DNA of 14,392 bases from Aquimonas sp044344935 (GTDB lineage: Bacteria; Pseudomonadota; Gammaproteobacteria; Xanthomonadales; Xanthomonadaceae): positions 1-14,392 of the forward strand of contig JBIJCA010000100.1 in the NCBI GenBank assembly GCA_044344935.1, given 5' to 3'. The position numbers were made by a program, and so were the translations under genes. Under the pieces are notes generated by a model. That model was given only the letters and a program-made list of their open reading frames with translations. It was not told the origin of the DNA and made no database searches. Of the stretch, positions 7,202 through 14,079 are shown one piece after another. Position 1 is the stretch's first letter; each line of letters starts with the position of its first letter.

Positions 7202-8092
7202 ATGGACCCCCGCCTCGATCTGCGCCAGGTGCGTCGCGCCTTCGGCCGCGCCGCCTCCGACTACGCCGCCATCGCCGTGCTGCAGCGCGAGGTGGAAAGC
7301 CGCCTGCTCGAACAGCTCGTGTATGCGAAACAGCCACCGACGCGGATCCTCGATCTCGGCTGCGGCCCGGGGCGTGCCAGTGCCGAGCTGCGCCAGCGTT
7401 TTCCGAAGGCCGAGCTGGTGGCGCTCGACCTCGCCCTGCCCATGCTGCGCGAGTGCGGCCGCGGTTGGCGCTGGTACACGCCGAAGTCGAAGCGCTTCCA
7501 CCGGGTCTGTGCCGATGCGCGCGCGCTGCCGTTCGCCGAACAGCGTTTCGATCTCGTGTTCTCCAGCCTGTGCCTGCAGTGGATCGAAGACCTGCCGGGC
7601 CTGCTCGACGGCCTGCGTGGCCTGCTGCGCCCCGGTGGCCTGCTGCTGTTCTCCAGTTTCGGCCCGGACACCCTGTTCGAACTGCGCGAGTCCTTCGCCG
7701 CCGCCGACAGCGCCCCGCACGTCTCCAGCTTCGCGCCGATGGCGGCCGTGGGCGACGCCCTGATGGGCGCCGGCTTCCGCGACCCCGTGCTCGACACCGA
7801 CCGCTTCACGCTGACCTATCCGGATGCCCGCGCGTTGATGCGCGAGCTGCGCGGCATCGGCGCCGGCAATGCCTGGTCCGACCGTCGCCGCAGCCTCACC
7901 GGCAAGGCCCGCATGCAGCGCGTGTTCGAGGCCTATGAGCTGCACCGGGAGGGCGCGGTGCTGCCGGCGACCTACGAGGTGCTGTACGCGCAGGCCTTCG
8001 CCCCCGAGCCCGGCCAGCCGCGGCGACGCGAGGGCGGCGGCGAGATCGCCAGCTTCCCGGCGTCCGGTCTGAAGATCCGCCGCAAGGTCTGA
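7202..8092 (+). CDS. bioC: Malonyl-ACP O-methyltransferase BioC
   Basis: BioC methylates the free carboxyl of malonyl-ACP with S-adenosylmethionine, disguising it as a primer so that fatty-acid synthesis can build pimeloyl-ACP methyl ester for biotin. The 296-aa protein has the BioC-type N-terminus (QVRRAFGRAASDYAAIAVLQREV), SAM motif I ILDLGCGPG (49-57), the acidic residue D76 in VALDLALPML, FDLVFSSLCLQWIED (motif II region), and LRPGGLLLFSSFGPDTLFELR, a signature that separates BioC from other class I methyltransferases. The frame runs open far upstream to 6182, but family homology begins at the ATG at 7202 (an in-frame ATG at 7175 is possible). No Shine-Dalgarno is seen. Other bio genes are absent from the window, so bioC is apart from bioBFD here. 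The short-chain dehydrogenase gene follows after 76 nt on the same strand. Confidence 0.92.
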   Translation: MDPRLDLRQVRRAFGRAASDYAAIAVLQREVESRLLEQLVYAKQPPTRILDLGCGPGRASAELRQRFPKAELVALDLALPMLRECGRGWRWYTPKSKRFHRVCADARALPFAEQRFDLVFSSLCLQWIEDLPGLLDGLRGLLRPGGLLLFSSFGPDTLFELRESFAAADSAPHVSSFAPMAAVGDALMGAGFRDPVLDTDRFTLTYPDARALMRELRGIGAGNAWSDRRRSLTGKARMQRVFEAYELHREGAVLPATYEVLYAQAFAPEPGQPRRREGGGEIASFPASGLKIRRKV

Positions 8093-8168
8093 AGTCGCTC
8101 GCGCGCACTCACGCCGTCTGCGCGCGCGCCTCACGCCCGCTTTCGAAGCGCGCCGTCAGACTCACCGC

Positions 8169-9104
8169 ATGCTAAACGCCCTCGCCAGCCTGTTCTTCTA
8201 CGCGCGCTTCCTGCCGACCTTCTCGCGCCTGGGCTATCGCCGGCGGGCGCGGCGCTTTGAAGCGATCGATTTCGACTTCCGCGGCCAGCGCTGGGTGGTC
8301 AGCGGTGCGACCGGTGGCATCGGGCGCGCGATCGCACTCGGCGCCGCCGCGGCCGGCGCTGAAGTGGTTGCACTGGGCCGCGATCGCCGCCGTTTGGGCG
8401 CGCTGGAAGGCTCGGGTGCCGGTCGCTTGCAAGGGTTCGTCGTCGATCTTGCCGGCGTCGCCGCCACCCGCGCGGCAGCGCTGGCGCTGGCGCGGCAGGG
8501 CCGGGTCGATGTGCTGGTGAACAACGTCGGTCTGATGCTGCACGACTTCCAGCGCGGCGCCGAAGGCGTCGAGCTCGGGTTCGCCACCAATCTGCTCAAC
8601 CACTTCGTGCTCACGGAAGGACTGCGCGAAGCGGGCGCGCTGGATGCCCGCAGCGCGGTGATCTCGATGAGCTCCGGCGGGCTCTATGGCGCCCGGCTCG
8701 ATCTTGAGGCTCTGGAGGCCGGCGATTCTTCGACCCACAACGGACTGGCCGCCTACGCCCAGCACAAGCGGGCCCAGGTCGAGCTGACCCGCTGGTGGAA
8801 CACGCTGGGCGGCGCGGCCCCGAAGGCGTACGCGATGCACCCGGGCTGGGTCGACACCGACGGCGTGCGCACTGCGCTGCCGCAGTTCCGCCGCGTGCTC
8901 GGGCGCTGGCTGCGCAGCGCCGAGGAAGGCGCCGACACCGCCCTGTGGCTGGCGGCCGCGCGTCCACCGATCGCGACCGCCGGCGGTCTCTGGCTGGATC
9001 GCGGTCTTCAGACAGAACACGCCTTCAGCTTCACCCGCAGCGGCGCGGACGCAGGGGCGCTGGTCGACTTTCTGCGGGCCCGGCTGTCCCATCTGCAGCG
9101 CTGA
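8169..9104 (+). CDS. Short-chain dehydrogenase/reductase, DHRS12-like
   Basis: A classical-fold SDR of 311 aa, an NAD(P)(H)-dependent oxidoreductase. The cofactor motif SGATGGIG is at 45-52, NNVG (for NNAG) at 118-121, the catalytic Ser is S168 or S169 in ISMSSGG, and the YxxxK pair is Y196/K200 in YAQHK. The leading ~35 residues (LFFYARFLPTFSRLGYRRR) form a hydrophobic and basic segment ahead of the Rossmann fold. The stretch from YAQHKRAQVELTRWW through MHPGWVDTDGVRTALP and LRSAEEGADTALWLA closely recalls animal DHRS12 proteins, whose bacterial homologues are of unknown substrate; lipid or aldehyde reduction is a guess. The ATG at 8169 lacks a clear ribosome site. It sits 76 nt after bioC and may be in the same transcript, though nothing ties it to biotin synthesis. 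Its 3' end faces the hydrolase gene. Confidence 0.88.
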   Translation: MLNALASLFFYARFLPTFSRLGYRRRARRFEAIDFDFRGQRWVVSGATGGIGRAIALGAAAAGAEVVALGRDRRRLGALEGSGAGRLQGFVVDLAGVAATRAAALALARQGRVDVLVNNVGLMLHDFQRGAEGVELGFATNLLNHFVLTEGLREAGALDARSAVISMSSGGLYGARLDLEALEAGDSSTHNGLAAYAQHKRAQVELTRWWNTLGGAAPKAYAMHPGWVDTDGVRTALPQFRRVLGRWLRSAEEGADTALWLAAARPPIATAGGLWLDRGLQTEHAFSFTRSGADAGALVDFLRARLSHLQR

Positions 9105-9108
9105 ACGT

Positions 9109-9148
9109 TTCGGTCGCGCGCGCCTTGACGGTGGCACGCGCGGCCGAA
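9109..9148. terminator. Inverted repeat between convergent genes, possible bidirectional terminator
   Basis: A 12-bp stem (9109-9120 with 9137-9148, TTCGGTCGCGCG against CGCGCGGCCGAA, one G-T pair) with a 16-nt loop fills the 48-nt gap between the stop codons of the dehydrogenase (+) and hydrolase (-) genes. No T-run follows on either strand, so the terminator call rests on position and stem strength. Confidence 0.45.
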
Positions 9149-9152
9149 GCAT

Positions 9153-9992
9153 TCAGTTGAGGCGGGCTTCGGAAGCCGCGCGCAGGCTTGCGTGGCCTCG
9201 TTGAGCAAAGGCGGCGATGCTGTCGGCGACGTGGCTGTCGGCGAGCAGTCGGGCATGCCCCAGCCCGTCGGTGCTGAGCAAGGGCACCTCTGCGGCCTTG
9301 GCGATACGCGCACCGTCACCGTGTGGGATCACCCGGTCACGGCGGTCGTGAACGACCAGCAGCTCACCACCGAACCGCCGCGCGAGCCCAGCGATGTCCA
9401 ATGCCGCCGCGGGCACGCCGGTCAGGCGCTCCATCCGCGCCACGAACGCGGCTTCAGCGCGCCGCGGGAGCGCCAGACGGCGGCTCGTCCGCCGCAGCAC
9501 GTCGGCGTAGTGCGCGGGCGCCGACACCACGACGGCGCGCTCGGCGCGCAGACCGTGGGCCAGCGCGTACAGCACGGCGCCGCCGCCCATGGAGTGGCCG
9601 ATCACCGCTTCCACCGCGCCGATCTCCGGCCGGCTTTCCAGCAGGGCGTCAGAGAACACGATCGGCGAGGCGAAGTCGCCCGGGCTGCGGCCGTGGGCGG
9701 GGGCGTCGAGCGCCAGCACCTGCAGGCCGCGGGCGACCAGGGCGCGCGCAATCGGCGCGAACTGCGCAGCGCTGCCCTGCCAGCCATGCAGGGCGAGCAC
9801 GCGCGGGCCGCTCCGGCCCCAGCGCAGGCCGGTCAGACCGAAACGCAGCGTCACCGGCTCGGCGTCCTCGGGCTGGGCGCGCGCCGGCATCAGGCGGGGA
9901 CGGGTGGCGAAGCCGGCAACCAGCTCCGCGGTGAATTCCGGAAACAGTCGGCCGAGCGTGGAGCCGAGCGGGCGCAGAGCGGCAGAAGACAT
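9153..9992 (-). CDS. Alpha/beta hydrolase
   Basis: The 279-aa protein has the alpha/beta-hydrolase fold of serine esterases, lipases and thioesterases. Visible features in order: oxyanion-hole HGWQG (69-73), the LALDAPAHGRSPG strand-loop (93-105), nucleophile elbow GHSMGGG with S134, acid D219 in VVHDRRDRVIP, and catalytic H246 in GLGHARLL. So the triad is complete. No signal peptide is seen, so a cytoplasmic enzyme is expected. Substrate is unknown. It is not recognisably BioH, despite bioC nearby, as BioH has a different elbow and N-terminus. The start at 9992 is supported by AAGGAG at 10000-10005, 7 nt upstream. It is divergent from the HxlR-type regulator, and two identical palindromes lie between them, so it is probably controlled by that regulator. 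Confidence 0.88.
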   Translation of the reverse strand: MSSAALRPLGSTLGRLFPEFTAELVAGFATRPRLMPARAQPEDAEPVTLRFGLTGLRWGRSGPRVLALHGWQGSAAQFAPIARALVARGLQVLALDAPAHGRSPGDFASPIVFSDALLESRPEIGAVEAVIGHSMGGGAVLYALAHGLRAERAVVVSAPAHYADVLRRTSRRLALPRRAEAAFVARMERLTGVPAAALDIAGLARRFGGELLVVHDRRDRVIPHGDGARIAKAAEVPLLSTDGLGHARLLADSHVADSIAAFAQRGHASLRAASEARLN

Positions 9993-10022
9993 GGGGGTGC
10001 TCCTTGGACGAGGTCCAGATCA

Positions 10023-10037
10023 GTTGCAATGTGCAAC
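10023..10037. promoter_or_regulatory. Operator-like palindrome, copy 1 (hydrolase side)
   Basis: GTTGCA-ATG-TGCAAC is a perfect 6+6 bp palindrome with a 3-bp centre, preceded by GATCA. It lies 31 bp upstream of the hydrolase start codon. A second copy with the same arms and the same GATCA prefix begins 38 bp away. This is the expected form of a binding site for a dimeric winged-helix regulator such as the adjacent HxlR-type protein. Confidence 0.75.
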
Positions 10038-10045
10038 CGCGGGAG

Positions 10046-10074
10046 ACGCTAGCGCGATCAGTTGCAGTTTGCAA
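10046..10074 (-). promoter_or_regulatory. Candidate promoter for the hydrolase gene, overlapped by the operators
   Basis: On the minus strand TTGCAA (10069-10074) and TAGCGT (10046-10051) are 17 nt apart. The -35 box would lie inside palindrome copy 2, and copy 1 would fall just downstream of the start site, so a bound regulator should block transcription. The box matches are only moderate. Confidence 0.35.
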
Positions 10075-10075
10075 C
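10061..10075. promoter_or_regulatory. Operator-like palindrome, copy 2 (regulator side)
   Basis: GTTGCA-GTT-TGCAAC repeats both arms of copy 1 with a different 3-bp centre. It ends 10 bp before the first ATG (10086) and 22 bp before the preferred start (10098) of the HxlR-type gene, a position fitting autorepression. Midway between the copies is a perfect CGCTAGCG (10047-10054). Confidence 0.75.
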
Positions 10076-10097
10076 CCAACTCGCCATGCTCTCCGGC

Positions 10098-10568
10098 ATG
10101 AGCCTCCTCACCGCCGTCGGCGCCGGCCCCGCCGCCGATCCCCACTCGCCCTGCCCGATCGCCCGTGCACTCGAAATCGTGGGTGAGCGCTGGTCCCTGC
10201 TGATCCTGCGCGAGGCCTTCATGGGCCAGCGCCGCTTCAACGACTTCGAGCGCCAGCTCGGCATCGCCCGCAACATCCTTTCGACGCGGCTCAAGCATCT
10301 GGTCGAGCGCGGCGTGCTCTCGCGCGAGCCTTCGCGCGAAGACGCGCGGCAGATCGAGTACCGGCTGACGCCGATGGGCAAGGCCCTGTTTCCGGTGCTG
10401 GTGTCGATGGCGCAGTGGGGGACGCAGTGGGCACCCTGCGCGGAGACCGCGCTGGAGCTGCGTAATGCCGACACCGGCGCGCCGCTCACCGCCCTGCGCG
10501 CTTTCGACGCCGACGGCAGCGAGCTGACGCCACGCAATCTGCGTCTGCACTGGCGCGAACCCGGCTGA
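10098..10568 (+). CDS. HxlR-family winged-helix transcriptional regulator
   Basis: HxlR proteins are MarR-related dimeric repressors or activators that often sense redox or small electrophiles and control a divergent enzyme gene. The 156-aa product shows the family signature CPIARALEIVGERWSLLILR (19-38, conserved Cys19), then RRFNDFERQL, the recognition-helix region GIARNILSTRLKHLVERGVL (55-74) and the wing with IEYRLTPMGKAL (86-97). Residues after about 112 form an added C-terminal extension including a TALRAFDADG segment of unknown role. Start choice is uncertain: ATG codons at 10086 and 10098 are in frame and neither has a strong ribosome site. 10098 is preferred because it leaves the upstream palindrome outside the gene with more room. 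An in-frame TTG at 10062 lies inside palindrome 2 and is unlikely. It is divergent from the hydrolase gene. Confidence 0.9.
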   Translation: MSLLTAVGAGPAADPHSPCPIARALEIVGERWSLLILREAFMGQRRFNDFERQLGIARNILSTRLKHLVERGVLSREPSREDARQIEYRLTPMGKALFPVLVSMAQWGTQWAPCAETALELRNADTGAPLTALRAFDADGSELTPRNLRLHWREPG

Positions 10569-10635
10569 CAGGGCAGGTCTCGCGCGCGCTCCGCACGGGC
10601 ACACTGACGCGTCTCCAGGATCTCCGCCAACGCTC

Positions 10636-11709
10636 ATGCGCCGCATCGTCCACGTCGACATGGACGCCTTCTACGCCTCGGTCGAGCAGCGCGACGACCC
10701 GAGCCTGCGCGGACGCCCGGTGGTGGTGGCCTGGAAGGGCGCGCGCTCGGTGGTCTGTGCGGCCAGCTACGAGGCGCGCGTGTTCGGCATCCGCTCGGCG
10801 ATGCCGGCGATCCGCGCCGAGCGCCTGTGCCCGGACGCGGTTTTCGTACCGCCGGACTTCGCCCGCTACAAGGCAGTCTCGACCGAAGTGCGGGCGATCT
10901 TCGCCAGGCATACCGCGCTGATCGAGCCGCTGTCGCTGGACGAGGCCTATCTCGACGTCACGGCCGACCTGCAGGGCCTGGGCTCGGGGACGGCGGTGGC
11001 GAAGGCCATTCGCGCGGAGATCCGCGAGAGCACTCAGCTCACCGCCAGCGCGGGCGTGGCGCCGAACAAGTTCCTCGCCAAGATCGCCTCGGACTGGCGC
11101 AAGCCCGACGGCCTGTTCGTGATCCGCCCCGAACAGGCGCTGGACTTCCTGACGCCGCTGGCGGTCGGCAAGCTGCCCGGCGTCGGCAAGGTCATGCAGG
11201 CCAAATTGGCCGAACTTGGAATCACCTGCGTCGGCGAGCTGAGGGCGCTGGGCATCGAGGCTCTGGGCGCGCGCTTCGGCCGCTGGGGTCGGCGCCTGCA
11301 CGAGCTGTCGCTTGGCATCGACGAACATCCCGTCGAACCCGAGCGCCCGAGTCTGCAGATCTCGGCCGAGGACACCTTCGCGGTGGATCTGGATCTGGAC
11401 GCGATCGGCACCGAGCTGGAGCCGCTGGCGCGCAAGGTCTGGGCGGCGGCGCAGCGTTCGCAGCGGATCGGCCGCACCGTGGTGCTGAAGCTCAAGACCA
11501 CCGATTTCCGCATCCTCACCCGCAGCCTGAGCCCGGACTCACCGCCGGCTTCGTGGCAGGAGCTGCTCGCCATCGCGAGCGCGCTTCGCGCACGCGTGGA
11601 ATTGCCACCGCGCACGCGCTATCGGCTTGCGGGCGTCGGGCTGTCGAATCTGATTGAAGCGGAGAGCGCACCGCGGCAAGGCAGCCTGTTCGGCGGCGGT
11701 GCGGGGTGA
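10636..11709 (+). CDS. dinB: DNA polymerase IV (Y-family translesion polymerase)
   Basis: Pol IV copies past damaged template bases, notably N2-guanine adducts, and extends misaligned ends, working with the sliding clamp. The 357-aa protein has the family length and its motifs: VDMDAFYASVE at the N-terminus (metal ligand D8, with Y13 at the usual steric-gate position), SYEARVFGIRSAMP, and SLDEAYLDVT with D102/E103 as the other catalytic acids. It also has SAGVAPNKFLAKIASDWRKPDGLFV in the palm, the helix-hairpin-helix LPGVGKVMQAKL in the thumb, and a little-finger domain to about 335. The tail ends with QGSLF (348-352), a clamp-binding motif. All catalytic residues are present, so it should be active. 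The ATG at 10636 has only a weak AGGA upstream. No LexA box was recognised by eye, so SOS control cannot be claimed. It lies 67 nt after the HxlR-type gene. Confidence 0.95.
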   Translation: MRRIVHVDMDAFYASVEQRDDPSLRGRPVVVAWKGARSVVCAASYEARVFGIRSAMPAIRAERLCPDAVFVPPDFARYKAVSTEVRAIFARHTALIEPLSLDEAYLDVTADLQGLGSGTAVAKAIRAEIRESTQLTASAGVAPNKFLAKIASDWRKPDGLFVIRPEQALDFLTPLAVGKLPGVGKVMQAKLAELGITCVGELRALGIEALGARFGRWGRRLHELSLGIDEHPVEPERPSLQISAEDTFAVDLDLDAIGTELEPLARKVWAAAQRSQRIGRTVVLKLKTTDFRILTRSLSPDSPPASWQELLAIASALRARVELPPRTRYRLAGVGLSNLIEAESAPRQGSLFGGGAG

Positions 11710-11746
11710 AGGCGCTTGGCGCGGAACTGTGCTCGCGCAGCGGCAG

Positions 11747-11763
11747 GCGCGGGAGACCCGCGC
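11747..11763. terminator. GC-rich hairpin after dinB
   Basis: GCGCGGG-AGA-CCCGCGC is a perfect 7-bp stem with a 3-nt loop between the converging ends of dinB (stop at 11709) and the small ORF (stop at 11771). There is no T-run on either side, so it is only a possible terminator. Confidence 0.3.
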
Positions 11764-11770
11764 GGAACGA

Positions 11771-11890
11771 TCAGCGCCGAATCAGCAGGTAGGCTGCGCC
11801 GTCGCAAATCGCCAAGGCCCAGTACCAGGTCGGCACCAGCACTTCGTGGCGGACGCGATCGAGCGTGTGCAGCAGGGTCAGGGCGAACAT
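11771..11890 (-). CDS. Small hypothetical protein, 39 aa
   Basis: On the minus strand an ATG at 11890 is preceded by GAGGAG (11897-11902) with 6-nt spacing, the best ribosome site in the window. It opens a 39-codon frame ending in TGA at 11771. The product starts MFALTLLHTLDRVRHEV and continues with an aromatic/hydrophobic stretch VLVPTWYWALAI, then CDGAAYLLIRR. Composition looks protein-like, with little of the Arg/Pro excess usual for shadow frames in this GC-rich DNA. The frame extends upstream without a stop for about 28 codons, including a GTG at 11941 that would give 57 aa (VTLAAIDAAVAWPEELA), so the true start may be earlier. It could be a small membrane-associated protein or a remnant of a longer gene. 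I recognise no family. Confidence 0.45.
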   Translation of the reverse strand: MFALTLLHTLDRVRHEVLVPTWYWALAICDGAAYLLIRR

Positions 11891-11896
11891 GGCGAG

Positions 11897-11902
11897 CTCC
11901 TC
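11897..11902 (-). promoter_or_regulatory. Strong ribosome binding site of the 39-aa ORF
   Basis: GAGGAG on the minus strand sits 6 nt before the ATG at 11890. It is the main reason to call the small ORF and to prefer this start over the upstream GTG. Confidence 0.45.
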
Positions 11903-12129
11903 GGGCCACGCGACGGCAGCATCGATGGCCGCCAGGGTCACCTGTGACCAGCAGCTTCCATGCCAGTCACTGGAACGTGCGTGCCTTCACACTCCGCGGC
12001 GATGCATGGTCGGACGCCTCCCGGTCACGCCCGAAAACCGTCCGCTGGTCGGCATGGCGCGATGTCCCGAAACACTTCCTCACAGTTGCAGGACAAGGCC
12101 GCGCACCCTGCGGCACTAGCTGACGCGGC
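11903..12129. other. Intergenic stretch with no further gene supported
   Basis: Between the small ORF and the promoter of the transporter-acyltransferase gene I find no credible gene: the open frames are short and lack ribosome sites or protein-like composition. It holds two short inverted repeats upstream of the small ORF: GGTCA-CCTG-TGACC (11936-11949) and CCAGT-C-ACTGG (11963-11973). Either could be a regulator site or chance. Base composition is less GC-rich than in the flanking genes. Confidence 0.4.
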
Positions 12130-12160
12130 TTGACAGGGCGCGTCGGCCACCGCGCACACT
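12130..12160 (+). promoter_or_regulatory. Candidate promoter for the LplT-like/PlsC fusion gene
   Basis: TTGACA (12130-12135) is a perfect -35 box; CACACT (12155-12160) is a modest -10 box after 19 nt, a little longer than the ideal 17. Transcription would start near 12167, about 23 nt before the ATG, leaving room for the GGAAG ribosome site at 12179-12183. Confidence 0.45.
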
Positions 12161-12189
12161 CGCGCCACCGCACCGCACGGAAGCACCGG

Positions 12190-14079
12190 ATGTCCGACGC
12201 ACCGCAGACCTCGCAGTTCGCCCTGCTCGCGCAGCGCCGCTTCCTGCCGTTCTTCCTGACCCAGGCGCTCGGCGCCTTCAACGACAACCTCTTCCGCAAC
12301 GCCCTGATCGGCCTGGTCATCTACCGCGTCGGCACCGATCAGGAACAGAGCCTGTTGTACTCGAACATCGCCGCGGCGCTTTTCATCCTGCCCTTCTTCC
12401 TGTTCTCGGCCAGCGCCGGCCAGATCGCCGAGAAGTTCGAGAAAGCGCGCCTGATCCGGATCATCAAGTTCGCCGAGATCCTGATCATGGGCGCGGCGGC
12501 GGTGGGATTCGCGCTGGGCTCGGTCGAGTTCCTGCTCGGCGTGCTGTTCCTGATGGGCACGCAGTCGGCCTTCTTCGGCCCGCTCAAGTACTCGCTGATG
12601 CCGCAGCACCTGAAGCCCTGGGAGCTGGTCGGCGGCAACGCCTGGGTGGAGGCCGCGACCTTCATGGCGATCCTGCTGGGCTTTCTCGCCGGCGGGCCGC
12701 TGATGCAGCTGGAGAACGCCGACCTCTGGGTGTCGGTGTGCGTGATCGGCCTGGCCGTTGTCGGCTGGGCCGTGAGCCTGGCGATTCCGCCGGCGCCGCC
12801 GACCGCGCCGGACCTGAAGTTCAACTGGAACGCGATCAGCGAGATCGGCCATACGCTGGGCACCTTGCGCGGCCGCACCGCGGTGCTGAACTCGGTGCTG
12901 GGCATCAGCTGGTTCTGGTTCTACGGCTCGCTGGTGCTGGCGCAGCTGCCGGTCTATGCGCGCGACACGCTCGGTGGCGAAGCGGCAGTGATGTCGGTGC
13001 TGCTGGCGGTGTTCGCCGCCGGCATCGGCGTGGGCTCGCTGCTGTGCGAAAAGCTCTCGGGCCACAAGATCGAGATCGGCCTGGTGCCGCTGGGTGCGAT
13101 CGGGCTGTCGGTGTTCGGTATCGACCTCTATTTCGCCCAGCCCACCGATGTCGGCGCCTTGGGCCAGTCCGTGAGCGAGGTGTTCGGACAGCCCGGGCGC
13201 TGGCGCGTGCTGATGGACCTCGCCCTGATCGGCCTGTTCGGAGGCTTCTTCATCGTGCCCCTGTTCGCCCTGATCCAGTCGCGCACACCGCGCGAGGAAG
13301 TCTCGCGGGTGATCGCCGCCAACAACATTCTCAACGCACTGTTCATGGTGCTGGCCGCGGGCCTCGCCATCGGCCTGACCGCGCTGGAGCTGAACATCCC
13401 GCAGATCCTGCTGGTCACCGCGATACTCAATGCGCTGGTGGCCTGGCACATCTTCCGGCTGGTGCCGGAGTTCCTGATGCGCTTCCTGGTGTGGCTGCTG
13501 ATGAGCCTGCTGTATCGGCTGCGCGTGCGCGGCGTGCGGCAGGTGCCGGACGAGGGGGCCGCGCTGGTGGTCTGCAACCACGTCAGCTTCGTCGACGCGC
13601 TGTTGATCTCGGCGTCGGTGCGCCGACCGATCCGCTTCGTCATGTACTACAGGATCTTCAACATCCCGGTGATGAGCTGGGTGTTCCGCACGGCCAAGGC
13701 CATCCCCATCGCCGGTGCCAAGGAAGACCCCGCGCTGATGGAGAAAGCCTTCGCCGAGATCGATGCGGCACTCGCCGCCGGCGAGCTGGTGGGCATTTTC
13801 CCCGAGGGCCAGATCACCCGCGACGGCGACATCAACCCCTTCCGTTCCGGCGTCGAACGCATCCTCGCCGCGCGCCCGGTGCCGGTCGTGCCGATGGCCC
13901 TGCGCGGCATGTGGGGCAGCCTGTTCAGCCGCCGCGACTCGGCCCTGCGCCGCATGCGCCTGCCGCGACGCTTCCGCGCCCACATCGAGCTGGCGATCGA
14001 TCCGGCACTGCCGCCCGAACAGGCAACGGCAGCGGCGCTGCAGGACAGGGTGCAGGCACTGCGAGGCGACTTGGCATAG
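12190..14079 (+). CDS. LplT-like MFS transporter fused to PlsC-type acyltransferase
   Basis: The 629-aa protein joins two lipid functions. Residues about 10-435 form a 12-helix major-facilitator domain resembling LplT, the lysophospholipid flippase of the inner membrane (LTQALGAFNDNLFRNAL near the start is typical). Residues about 440-629 form an acyltransferase of the PlsC/Aas type with NHVSFVD (HX4D motif, H464/D469), FPEGQITRDG (537-546) and VPMALRGMWGSLFSR. In E. coli LplT flips lysophospholipid inward and Aas re-acylates it, so the fusion plausibly does both steps on the inner leaflet. The acyl-ACP synthetase part of Aas is missing, so the acyl donor must be supplied ready made. The start at 12190 has GGAAG 6 nt upstream (12179-12183); the frame is open further up to 12130 but carries no homology. 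The stop codon TAG lies within the first copy of the downstream repeat array. Confidence 0.88.
   Translation: MSDAPQTSQFALLAQRRFLPFFLTQALGAFNDNLFRNALIGLVIYRVGTDQEQSLLYSNIAAALFILPFFLFSASAGQIAEKFEKARLIRIIKFAEILIMGAAAVGFALGSVEFLLGVLFLMGTQSAFFGPLKYSLMPQHLKPWELVGGNAWVEAATFMAILLGFLAGGPLMQLENADLWVSVCVIGLAVVGWAVSLAIPPAPPTAPDLKFNWNAISEIGHTLGTLRGRTAVLNSVLGISWFWFYGSLVLAQLPVYARDTLGGEAAVMSVLLAVFAAGIGVGSLLCEKLSGHKIEIGLVPLGAIGLSVFGIDLYFAQPTDVGALGQSVSEVFGQPGRWRVLMDLALIGLFGGFFIVPLFALIQSRTPREEVSRVIAANNILNALFMVLAAGLAIGLTALELNIPQILLVTAILNALVAWHIFRLVPEFLMRFLVWLLMSLLYRLRVRGVRQVPDEGAALVVCNHVSFVDALLISASVRRPIRFVMYYRIFNIPVMSWVFRTAKAIPIAGAKEDPALMEKAFAEIDAALAAGELVGIFPEGQITRDGDINPFRSGVERILAARPVPVVPMALRGMWGSLFSRRDSALRRMRLPRRFRAHIELAIDPALPPEQATAAALQDRVQALRGDLA

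Noticed and set aside
9153..9992. Hydrolase as BioH, partner of BioC
   Set aside because: The elbow is GHSMGG and the N-terminus is unlike BioH; separate strand and own regulator argue for another role. Kept only as a low-interest question.
9192..10052. Plus-strand open frame of 286 codons opposite the hydrolase
   Set aside because: The hydrolase on the minus strand has a full catalytic triad and ribosome site; this frame is Arg/Gln/Ala-rich shadow sequence and crosses the operator region.
10565..10605. Promoter for dinB from CTGACA (10565-10570) and CACACT (10600-10605)
   Set aside because: The boxes are 29 nt apart, too far for a sigma-70 promoter, and no intermediate box fits.
10569..10635. 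LexA (SOS) box upstream of dinB
   Set aside because: No CTGT-N8-ACAG or similar palindrome is present in the 67-nt gap.
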